7,477 bases of DNA from Pseudomonadales bacterium (GTDB lineage Bacteria; Pseudomonadota; Gammaproteobacteria; Pseudomonadales; UBA7239), in NCBI GenBank assembly GCA_020443005.1, contig JAGRJA010000392.1, positions 1 through 7,477 of the forward strand, read 5' to 3'. Under the pieces are notes generated by a model. It ran no database searches, was not told where the DNA came from, and saw only the letters and a list, made by a program, of their open reading frames with translations. Below are positions 1-5,470 of the stretch, one piece after another. The translations under genes were made by a program, and so were the position numbers. The first letter of the stretch is position 1, and each line of letters opens with the position of its first letter.

Positions 1-2
1 AA

Positions 3-116
3 ATTGATAAATCCGGATTTTTAAAAAATGGTGAATTCAACTTGGATCACTATAAAAGTTTTGTTGCTTCCCTGAATCTAAAGCCTCAAACAGTTTCAAC
101 CCTGACATGCCTTTAA
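3..116 (+). CDS. C-terminal end of an unidentified protein (cut by window start)
   Basis: The frame beginning at base 3 is open from the window edge to a TAA at 114-116 and encodes 38 residues, starting IDKSGFLKNGEFNLDHYKSF and ending in STLTCL. The composition is that of an ordinary soluble protein. The stop lies only 4 nt before the ATG of the next gene, which is typical of genes in one operon. The other two + frames have stops within the first 75 bases, so this is the only frame that can carry an upstream gene into the next one. The fragment is too short for a family call and no domain is recognised. Confidence rests on the open frame and the tight junction only. Confidence 0.5.
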   Translation: MDKSGFLKNGEFNLDHYKSFVASLNLKPQTVSTLTCL

Positions 117-120
117 GCCT

Positions 121-855
121 ATGAAAAGAATTCTCCAATATATACAAGATAAAAATAATGCGTTCGGAAATCTGCCGATTTTTGATTATTTGCAGGATGA
201 CAGTATAGCAGCTGAAAAAAGGCTCATTTTTGCGCCCTATATGGCGCATTTTGTTTTTTCCTTTATGGATATCAATCGGTTTGTTTTGCGGGATTTGTCA
301 TCTGATGGTGAATTTCAGGATATGGTAAATATTCATACGCACGAAGATGCTAACCACTGGCCGTGGTACCTTGAAGATATCAAGCGCCTTGGCTTTGAGC
401 GAAATATGTCTTTTGGTGCGTTTCTGAGGTTTCTTTGGAGTGACCATTCAATTAAATCACGGATGATTACTTATGAAATGGTGGCATTGATAAGAAAAGC
501 TAGCAGCATTGAAAAAGTCATTATTGTCGAGGTTGTAGAAATGACCGGGAATGTTTTTTTATCCCGAACCCGCGATGTTTGTTTGTCGCTGGATGAGCCA
601 GAGGCCTATCTTTACTATGGGCAGAATCATTTGAACTGCGAGAGCGGACACCATATGGGTACCCGGCAGGTAGAAAAAAAGTTACGATCAATCGAATTGG
701 GTGAACAGCAGTATTTTAAAGGAAAAGTTTTGGTCGATGAGGTGTACAAGCTTTATCATGATTTCGCGGATGAAATGTTTGAGTTTGTAAATCATCGCGA
801 TGAAATATCAATGGATCAATTTTGTTACGAATCGTCAATAAAGGTTGATGTTTAG
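121..855 (+). CDS. Putative heme-oxygenase-fold (HDO-like) diiron protein, uncharacterised
   Basis: Encodes 244 residues and appears to be cytoplasmic and mostly helical, with no signal peptide. Two histidine/acid-rich helices stand out. IHTHEDANHW (71-80) is followed by WYLEDIKRLGF. NHLNCESGHH (169-178) contains H170-x3-E174-x2-H177. The spacing of the second equals the H-x3-D-x2-H metal site of heme-oxygenase-like diiron enzymes (CADD, SznF). E137 or E140, in the helix between them, could supply the bridging carboxylate. E75 or H72, with H79, would complete the site. Known members of the fold oxidise or cleave amino acids, fatty acids or pABA precursors; the substrate here is unknown. ATG 121 is the only sensible start, since the next in-frame ATG is at 241. 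It has no Shine-Dalgarno but lies 4 nt after the upstream stop, suggesting translational coupling. A P460-like lipoprotein gene follows after 32 nt. The gene is real with high confidence; the fold assignment is moderate and made from motifs only. Confidence 0.72.
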   Translation: MKRILQYIQDKNNAFGNLPIFDYLQDDSIAAEKRLIFAPYMAHFVFSFMDINRFVLRDLSSDGEFQDMVNIHTHEDANHWPWYLEDIKRLGFERNMSFGAFLRFLWSDHSIKSRMITYEMVALIRKASSIEKVIIVEVVEMTGNVFLSRTRDVCLSLDEPEAYLYYGQNHLNCESGHHMGTRQVEKKLRSIELGEQQYFKGKVLVDEVYKLYHDFADEMFEFVNHRDEISMDQFCYESSIKVDV

Positions 856-875
856 ACTGTAATTGCTTTGATATC

Positions 876-882
876 AAGGGAG
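876..882 (+). promoter_or_regulatory. Strong ribosome binding site of the P460-like lipoprotein gene
   Basis: AAGGGAG lies 5 nt before ATG 888 and fixes that start. Its first two bases are also the right end of a perfect 10-bp palindrome, TTGATATCAA, at 868-877. The strong site contrasts with the absence of one before the preceding gene. Confidence 0.7.
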
Positions 883-887
883 CTGTA

Positions 888-1382
888 ATGAAGTTTTTAA
901 TTCGCCATTCAGTATTTTGTGTTTTTATAAGTATATTGCTATCGGCATGCCAAATATCCGAGAAGAGCCATACCCCTGCCAATATAAAGCTTGCGTCACC
1001 TCTCAGTGACAAAGACCTGTTTTTATCCCAATCTTCCTCTTGGCAGCTAATCAAGGCAAAGGAGCTCGATCAGCACGATGCATTATATGAGGTTTTCGGA
1101 AACACCTATTATGAGATTTATCAGAATGACCGTGTGATAGATGGTCGCGAAGATTATCCATCCGGGTCGGCATTTTATATTGATGTATTTACCGGGGGCG
1201 TAGATACAAGTGACCCTGAAAGCCGAATATTGACCGGTGTTCTGCAAAAGACTTCTTCTGAAGGTTGGAAAATAGTTAATTTTGATGCGTTGGGAAAGGT
1301 CATGAATGATTCGTCAGCCGACGCTTGTCGGTCGTGTCACTTTAAAAAGGGCGGCAAGGTGATTCTCGGTCGTTATCCATAG
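888..1382 (+). CDS. Cytochrome P460 / cytochrome c'-beta family lipoprotein
   Basis: Encodes 164 residues. The N-terminus is a lipoprotein signal (MKFLIRHSVF, hydrophobic core, lipobox LSAC) with lipidation at C21. Q22 at +2 does not signal inner-membrane retention, so an outer-membrane anchor facing the periplasm is likely. The rest follows the P460 plan. A YPSG strand (90-93) corresponds to the family FxDGT segment. It is followed by GW-(x)4-FDALGK (126-136) and a single c-type heme motif CRSCH (147-151) close to the C-terminus, with a final GRYP. Characterised relatives oxidise hydroxylamine (P460) or bind NO (c'-beta). Aligned by eye with the Nitrosomonas europaea protein, the position of the heme cross-linking Lys70 is I98, so the P460 chromophore is probably absent. 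A c'-beta-like NO-binding or redox role is more likely than hydroxylamine oxidation. Heme attachment would need the Ccm system. It is probably cotranscribed with the preceding putative diiron gene. Confidence 0.8.
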   Translation: MKFLIRHSVFCVFISILLSACQISEKSHTPANIKLASPLSDKDLFLSQSSSWQLIKAKELDQHDALYEVFGNTYYEIYQNDRVIDGREDYPSGSAFYIDVFTGGVDTSDPESRILTGVLQKTSSEGWKIVNFDALGKVMNDSSADACRSCHFKKGGKVILGRYP

Positions 1383-1405
1383 CTTTTGATTATGTGTTGT
1401 GTGAC

Positions 1406-2029
1406 TCACGCTGGTATCAAACCATCGAGATTGCGCTTGAGCGTTTCTTTCCAGAGCCTGTCGTGATTGCTCAGCTCAAGGTGGGTCAACAGGTCGCTTT
1501 CTTTTTTGTTGAGTTCGAGAAATCGATTAACAACAACGGCCTGTTGCGAGTTGTATTCAAACATGGAAAAGCCCAGAACCATCCACAAAAGCGATTGGGC
1601 ATGTCTGATCGATTGCCCATGCGAAATGCCGCTTTTCTCAACAGGTTCTGCCAGCGCGGCCAGAACCTTTAACATCTGTTCGGCCGGCAGGGATTTGTTG
1701 AGCAAGAAAAGTAACTTCGAGTTTTGCAGCAGACTGTTTCTGATACGGCACAACAGGGTTTCCAGTTGTTTTCGTGGTGTTTGTCGGGCTTCTGTTTTTA
1801 GATCAATGTGGAAAAGCTGGCTGGAAAGAGCAGCCAGAATGGCCTGTTTGTCTTCAAAGTAACTGTAAAGGGATGGTGCCGAAACCCCCAGTTTTCCGGC
1901 AATTTTTCTGAAGCTCAGGGCGCTTTCACCACCTTCAATGACAAGTTCGATAGCGGCCTGAATAATGGCCTCACGCGTGGTAGCACCGGGTCGCCCGGCT
2001 CTGATACCTGATGTGTGTTTTCTTGTCAA
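1406..2029 (-). CDS. TetR/AcrR-family transcriptional repressor
   Basis: Encodes 207 residues from a TTG at 2029-2027. The N-terminal TetR DNA-binding domain covers roughly residues 19-65 (TREAIIQAAIELV then FRKIAGKLGVSAPSLYSYF), with the recognition helix at SAPSLYSYF. The C-terminal half is a helical ligand/dimer domain without a recognisable ligand class. An upstream in-frame ATG at 2107 would add 26 residues unlike TetR N-termini, lacks a Shine-Dalgarno and lies about where the best promoter would start transcription. The TTG has GAGG (2036-2039) 6 nt upstream and yields MTRKHTSGIRAGRPG, a normal TetR start. The gene is divergent from the kinase-AttH-LLM cluster, so it is most simply the repressor of that cluster and of itself, with an acyl-CoA or hydrophobic substrate as inducer (inferred). 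It converges on the lipoprotein gene with a 23-bp gap and no clear terminator. Confidence 0.9.
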   Translation of the reverse strand: MTRKHTSGIRAGRPGATTREAIIQAAIELVIEGGESALSFRKIAGKLGVSAPSLYSYFEDKQAILAALSSQLFHIDLKTEARQTPRKQLETLLCRIRNSLLQNSKLLFLLNKSLPAEQMLKVLAALAEPVEKSGISHGQSIRHAQSLLWMVLGFSMFEYNSQQAVVVNRFLELNKKESDLLTHLELSNHDRLWKETLKRNLDGLIPA

Positions 2030-2035
2030 AAATAG

Positions 2036-2039
2036 CCTC
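2036..2039 (-). promoter_or_regulatory. Ribosome binding site supporting a TTG start for the TetR gene
   Basis: Read on the minus strand, GAGG is followed after 6 nt by TTG (2029-2027) in the TetR frame. The alternative ATG at 2107 has no purine-rich site upstream. The 2030-2107 segment is AT-rich like the rest of the intergenic region. Confidence 0.5.
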
Positions 2040-2109
2040 GCAGTTTTTTGGTTCGTTGATATCACAAACCTTCGGTATTTAGCTATAAATATTTTAACAC
2101 TGTTCATTA

Positions 2110-2127
2110 AATATGATCTACTATATT
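2110..2127. promoter_or_regulatory. Candidate TetR operator (AATAT-8-ATATT inverted repeat)
   Basis: AATAT (2110-2114) and ATATT (2123-2127) form an 18-bp imperfect inverted repeat, with one further symmetric pair in the spacer (T2117/A2120). It overlaps the candidate minus-strand -10. On the + strand it contains TATATT (2122-2127), a plausible -10 for the kinase gene, although no good -35 sits in front of it. A repressor here could block both divergent promoters. Base composition weakens the case. Confidence 0.25.
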
Positions 2128-2138
2128 CATGTTGTTAA
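2110..2138 (-). promoter_or_regulatory. Candidate sigma70 promoter of the TetR gene
   Basis: On the minus strand TTAACA (2138-2133, one mismatch to TTGACA) and CATATT (2115-2110, two mismatches to TATAAT) are separated by 17 nt. Transcription would start near 2103 and give a leader of about 75 nt to the TTG start. The region is AT-rich, so chance matches are possible. Confidence 0.35.
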
Positions 2139-2194
2139 ATTATTTGCGCATTGTTGGTGATTTTTCATTTCAATGCGGGCAGTGAGGAGAATCA

Positions 2195-3304
2195 ATGGTT
2201 GTTGAGCATTCTGCGAGTGAAAGCGCTTCGGGTGGCCAAGATGGGCTCGATAAAAGACCAACACCTTCTCTGGATGACCCGGAAGGTGTTCGTATTGCCT
2301 TGAGTCGCTGGTTGTCTGAAAAACTTGGACAGCAGACGATTATCCCTGTCCTGAAGATACCTGAAGGTACCGGAATGTCGAATGTGACCCTGATGTTCGA
2401 CGCGCGTATTGGGAAAGATTCACCAACCTTGTCACTGGTAGCGAGAATACAGCCTCAAGGCGACAAGCTGGCTTTTCCCGACTATGACCTGCCCATGCAA
2501 TGCCGTTTGATGCAGGCGCTAAAGGCGATTGTTCCTGTGCCACATATTATCGGTCAGGAGAATGATGGCGCCGTTCTGGGTATGCCCTTTTACATTATGA
2601 AGAAAACCGAGGGTTTGATTCCACCCGATATTCCTCCCTATCATATGGATGGCTGGATCAAGCAAAGCGTGCCAGAAACGCGCAGAAAAATCTGGTATGC
2701 AGGCATTGAGGCAATGTCCCGTGTTCACAATGTCAGGCTGGAGGACAATCCCGTTTTAATGGAGGCGGTAAAGCAGAGCCGATTTCCGAAATCATTGAAT
2801 GATCAACTGGCCTACTGGCAGAACTACTATATGTGGGGTTATGGTGACCTTTGCCATGAAAGTGTCGAAAAGGCCTTGTGCTGGTTGCAGGAAAACAGGC
2901 CTGAACAACAGGCTATGCGCTTGTGTTGGGGTGATGCCCGAATGGCAAATATCATTGTCGACGAGCAAAGCAACGCGGTTGCAGCCTTGCTGGACTGGGA
3001 AATGGCGTCGCTGGGTGACCCTCTACAGGATCTTGCCTGGTGGGTATATATGGATGAACTTTTCAGCGTCGGTCTTGGCGTAGCGCCGCTTGAAGGTTTT
3101 CCCGGTCGTCAGAAAAGTGCGCAATACTGGTCTGAATTGACGGGGCTTGGCATTTCAAACCTTGGTTATTATCTGGTTTATGCGGCAACCCGTTTCGCGC
3201 TGATTCTGGGAAGAATGGGGCTGGTCAATGGAAATACCGAGAATGTTGGCAAGGGCTTTGAGGTGGATTATCTCAATAAAATGCTGAAAGCGTTTGCCAA
3301 TTAA
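2195..3304 (+). CDS. APH-fold phosphotransferase (ACAD10/LvaA-like small-molecule kinase)
   Basis: Encodes 369 residues and appears cytoplasmic. It has the aminoglycoside-phosphotransferase kinase fold. VARIQP (82-87) lies in the N-lobe. LCWGDARMANIIVD (243-256) contains the catalytic loop, with likely base D247 and metal ligand N252. LLDWEMASLGDPLQDLAWW (265-283) carries the metal-binding D267 and the family GDPxxDLAW signature. The WGDAR form is usual in the acyl-CoA-associated branch and not in antibiotic-resistance enzymes. In that branch human ACAD10/11 and Pseudomonas LvaA are associated with phosphorylation of 4-hydroxyacyl-CoAs. A hydroxyl of a lipid- or CoA-linked substrate is therefore the inferred target. 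The start is secure: GAGGAG at 2184-2189 lies 5 nt before ATG 2195. It is the first gene after the divergent TetR promoter region and probably heads an operon with the next two genes. A 126-bp gap precedes the next likely start. Confidence 0.88.
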   Translation: MVVEHSASESASGGQDGLDKRPTPSLDDPEGVRIALSRWLSEKLGQQTIIPVLKIPEGTGMSNVTLMFDARIGKDSPTLSLVARIQPQGDKLAFPDYDLPMQCRLMQALKAIVPVPHIIGQENDGAVLGMPFYIMKKTEGLIPPDIPPYHMDGWIKQSVPETRRKIWYAGIEAMSRVHNVRLEDNPVLMEAVKQSRFPKSLNDQLAYWQNYYMWGYGDLCHESVEKALCWLQENRPEQQAMRLCWGDARMANIIVDEQSNAVAALLDWEMASLGDPLQDLAWWVYMDELFSVGLGVAPLEGFPGRQKSAQYWSELTGLGISNLGYYLVYAATRFALILGRMGLVNGNTENVGKGFEVDYLNKMLKAFAN

Positions 3305-3420
3305 TGAAGGCAGGTAATAGAAACCCGCTATTTCAGGGGTGATGTGCCTATGAGAGAAAAATGATGTTGTTCGCCGCTTTAGCAAGACAGAAAAGCTGAA
3401 CGCTTTAACCGGAAGATGAT

Positions 3421-3424
3421 GGAG
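3421..3424 (+). promoter_or_regulatory. Ribosome binding site favouring start at 3431
   Basis: GGAG lies 6 nt before ATG 3431. Upstream in-frame ATGs at 3416 and 3419 directly follow GGAAG (3411-3415) with 0 and 3 nt spacing, too close for normal initiation. The five extra residues (MMELN) are unlikely to be translated. Confidence 0.55.
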
Positions 3425-3430
3425 TTGAAT

Positions 3431-4516
3431 ATGCTTTCCAAAATGGATGATTATCCGATACACCAGATAAGCGATGTAGTTCGACATGTGGCGACAAGTG
3501 ATCGCAATTTTTATGATCGATACTATTTCAACATGCATTGCGGCAACGAAGATATTTTCGTTGTTATCGGTATGGGCCAGTATCCGACACTGGGTGTCCA
3601 GGATGGTTTTGTACTGGTGCGTTACGGTGATGAGCACGAAGTCGTTCGCGCTTCACAGGTGATCGAAGACCGTGCGGATATCGCTGTCGGACCACTCCGC
3701 ATTGAAGTGCTGGAAGGTTTGCAAAAACTGCGAATAGTGCTTGAAAAAAATGATTCGGGTATTGAGATGGATGTGATCTGGGAAGGCGAGCATTATCCTT
3801 TCCTTGAGCCGCGCCACTATATTCGCAAGCAGGGGAGAGTGCTTTTCGACACCATGCGATTCGCCCAGATGGGGCGCTGGAAGGGGCGCTTGAGTGTGCG
3901 AGGTACACACTATGAAATTACGCCGGATCGATGGTTGGGAAGCCGGGATCGCAGTTGGGGTATTCGACCCGTAGGTGAAGCAGAACCACAAGGTATTCAT
4001 ACCGGCACACCCTCAATGGAAGGGATGTGGAATTATTTTCCAGTGCTGTTTGAAGATTATGCCCTGCTTTATATCGTTAATGAAAACAATGACGGAACGC
4101 GCACCAATGAAGAAGCCATGCGCGTCTGGAAAGACCCCAAGCGGGAACCGGAGTGGTTGGGCAAGCCTGTTCACGATCATGTGTTTGACCATGCTGCCCC
4201 CCTGAAAGCCCGAATCAGGGAAGGTGTTGTGCGTTTTCCCGACGCGCCTGGAGGCCCTTTGGAGTTGCGGGGGACCCCGCATCTGCAAACCTACCTCACC
4301 ATAGGAACCGGTTATGGTTTTGAGCACGATTGGCGTCACGGTATGTTTCAGGGTAAAGACCCGGTTACACAACATGTGACCTACAAAGCCAGTGATGAGG
4401 ATAAAATGTGGGGTTTGATCGAAACGCCTGCTACTTTTACACTCGGTAATGATAAGGGCGCAGGGATGATGGAATTCGCTTTCTTTAGCGACTTCGACAA
4501 ATATACCAAAGCATAG
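3431..4516 (+). CDS. AttH/CrtC-like (lipocalin-type double-domain) protein of unknown activity
   Basis: Encodes 361 residues from ATG 3431, with no signal peptide or membrane segment. It is rich in beta-strand patterns. The best landmarks are GSRDRSWGIRP (residues 170-180) and an N-terminal stretch YYFNMHC (31-37) with VVIGMGQYP (44-52) and DGFVLVRY (58-65). HDWRHGMFQG (299-308) lies near the C-terminus. GxRDxSWGxR recurs in AttH-like and carotenoid-1,2-hydratase-like lipocalin-fold proteins, and long uncharacterised relatives occur next to APH-type kinases in actinobacteria and proteobacteria (recalled, not searched). Candidate functions are a hydratase, an isomerase or a carrier of a hydrophobic substrate; none can be assigned. 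It sits between the kinase and the LLM oxidoreductase genes, with the likely start of the latter 23 nt downstream, so it probably acts in the same pathway. The gene is secure; family and function are moderate to low. Confidence 0.78.
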   Translation: MLSKMDDYPIHQISDVVRHVATSDRNFYDRYYFNMHCGNEDIFVVIGMGQYPTLGVQDGFVLVRYGDEHEVVRASQVIEDRADIAVGPLRIEVLEGLQKLRIVLEKNDSGIEMDVIWEGEHYPFLEPRHYIRKQGRVLFDTMRFAQMGRWKGRLSVRGTHYEITPDRWLGSRDRSWGIRPVGEAEPQGIHTGTPSMEGMWNYFPVLFEDYALLYIVNENNDGTRTNEEAMRVWKDPKREPEWLGKPVHDHVFDHAAPLKARIREGVVRFPDAPGGPLELRGTPHLQTYLTIGTGYGFEHDWRHGMFQGKDPVTQHVTYKASDEDKMWGLIETPATFTLGNDKGAGMMEFAFFSDFDKYTKA

Positions 4517-4526
4517 TTTGTTCTTG

Positions 4527-4534
4527 AAAGGTGG
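4527..4534 (+). promoter_or_regulatory. Ribosome binding site setting the LLM oxidoreductase start at 4540
   Basis: AAAGGTGG lies 5 nt before ATG 4540. The in-frame GTG at 4531-4533 is part of this Shine-Dalgarno itself, so it is unlikely to be the start codon. Confidence 0.65.
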
Positions 4535-4539
4535 ATGAG

Positions 4540-5412
4540 ATGGACATCGGGAAGCTTGGCGTCTGGTCTTTTATTGATCAGTTAACGGCGGAAGAAGCGG
4601 TAGCACTTGCCCGGAAACTGGAGGAATGGGGTTATGGTGCATTATGGATACCGGAAGCTGTAGGCCGGGATCCGTTTTCCATCATCAGTTTTATGGCGGC
4701 GAAAACCGAAAGGCTGGTTTTTGCCACCGGTATAGCCAATATCTATGCACGGGATGCCATGACCATGAACGCCATTCGGCATACTGTGGCGGAATTGGCG
4801 GCAGAGCGTTTTATACTCGGGCTGGGTGTTTCTCATCCCCCTATGGTTAAAGACTTGCGTGGCCACAATTATGGCAAGCCTGTAACAACCATGCGTGAAT
4901 ATCTCGATGCCATGAATAAGGCCTTGTATTTGGGCGTGCCACCTGAAAAGCCTGCGCCGGTTTTACTGGCGGCCTTGCGCACGAACATGCTGAAGCTGGC
5001 CGCTGAGAAAGCGAGTGGCGCCCACCCTTATTTCGTCACGCCTGAGCACACAAAGCGGGCGAGAGCCTTGCTGGGTTCTGAGCCCCTGTTATGCCCGGAG
5101 CAAAAAGTGTTGCTGGAAAACGATCCGCAAAAAGCCAGAGCTGCTGCACGAAAACACATGGCGACCTATCTGGGCCTGGACAACTACAAAAACAATTTGC
5201 AGGAATTGGGTTTTGAACCGGCTGACTTTGACGATGGCGGCAGCGACAAACTGGTTGACGCCATTGTTGCCTGGGGTGATGAGCAGCGAATCCGTGAGCG
5301 TATCCAGGCGCACTGGGACGCCGGTGCGAACCATGTTTGTATTCAACCACTCAGGGTTGATGGTGAGATGGGAGTCGATATGCGTGTGCTTGAGTTATTG
5401 GCACCAGGTTAA
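4540..5412 (+). CDS. LLM-class (luciferase-like) oxidoreductase, MSMEG_4141-type, putatively F420-dependent
   Basis: Encodes 290 residues from ATG 4540. It has the bacterial-luciferase-like TIM barrel. Signature stretches are KLGVWSF near the start, GYGALWIPEAVGRDPF (31-46), TGIANIYARDAMT (63-75), RFILGLGVSH (90-99), GHNYGKP (108-114), GAHPYFVTPEHT (160-171), and SDKLVDAIVAWGD (235-247) before a C-terminal AGANHVCIQPL segment. This pattern and length agree closely with the actinobacterial subfamily named for MSMEG_4141 (TIGR03620, from memory), which is predicted to use coenzyme F420. Most gammaproteobacteria do not make F420, so FMN is a real alternative here. The expected role is hydride transfer to or from an alcohol, ketone or enoyl group of the pathway substrate. 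It is the last gene of the cluster with the kinase and AttH-like genes, and a hairpin with a T-run follows its stop. Confidence 0.9.
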   Translation: MDIGKLGVWSFIDQLTAEEAVALARKLEEWGYGALWIPEAVGRDPFSIISFMAAKTERLVFATGIANIYARDAMTMNAIRHTVAELAAERFILGLGVSHPPMVKDLRGHNYGKPVTTMREYLDAMNKALYLGVPPEKPAPVLLAALRTNMLKLAAEKASGAHPYFVTPEHTKRARALLGSEPLLCPEQKVLLENDPQKARAAARKHMATYLGLDNYKNNLQELGFEPADFDDGGSDKLVDAIVAWGDEQRIRERIQAHWDAGANHVCIQPLRVDGEMGVDMRVLELLAPG

Positions 5413-5413
5413 A

Positions 5414-5470
5414 CGCACTTTTATAAATGTCGGGGGGAAATTTTATAAAAGCAGCCTTGTGCGATTTTTT
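5414..5470 (+). terminator. Inverted repeat with T-run between convergent genes (probable terminator)
   Basis: CTTTTATAAA (5418-5427) and TTTATAAAAG (5442-5451) are perfect 10-bp inverted arms around a 14-nt loop with a six-G run. An outer pair, CGCAC (5414-5418) and GTGCG (5459-5463), extends the structure (C5418 can join only one stem) and leads into six Ts at 5465-5470. It starts just after the LLM stop and reaches the stop of the opposing thioesterase gene. The stem is AT-rich, so it is an atypical terminator; a protein-binding role is possible. Confidence 0.5.

Noticed and set aside
868..877. Perfect palindrome TTGATATCAA before the lipoprotein gene
   Set aside because: Short, with no spacer and a GATATC core; GATATCA recurs several times in the window, so a specific operator is not supported.
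1394..2011. Several plus-strand frames opposite the TetR gene
   Set aside because: They are antisense shadows; the minus-strand frame has a clear TetR domain and a continuous protein-like sequence.
2070..2081. 12-base repeat CTTCGGTATTTA also found at 6000-6011
   Set aside because: A shared 12-mer is expected about once or twice by chance in a window of this size, and no longer similarity surrounds it.
2924..2960. WGD instead of the usual HGD in the kinase catalytic loop
   Set aside because: WGDAR is the common form in this acyl-CoA-associated branch of APH-fold proteins, and the catalytic Asp and Asn are present, so it is not a defect.
3304..3342. TAATG stop-start overlap giving a 12-codon frame after the kinase gene
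   Set aside because: Too short and without a distinctive sequence; a TAATG overlap arises easily by chance.
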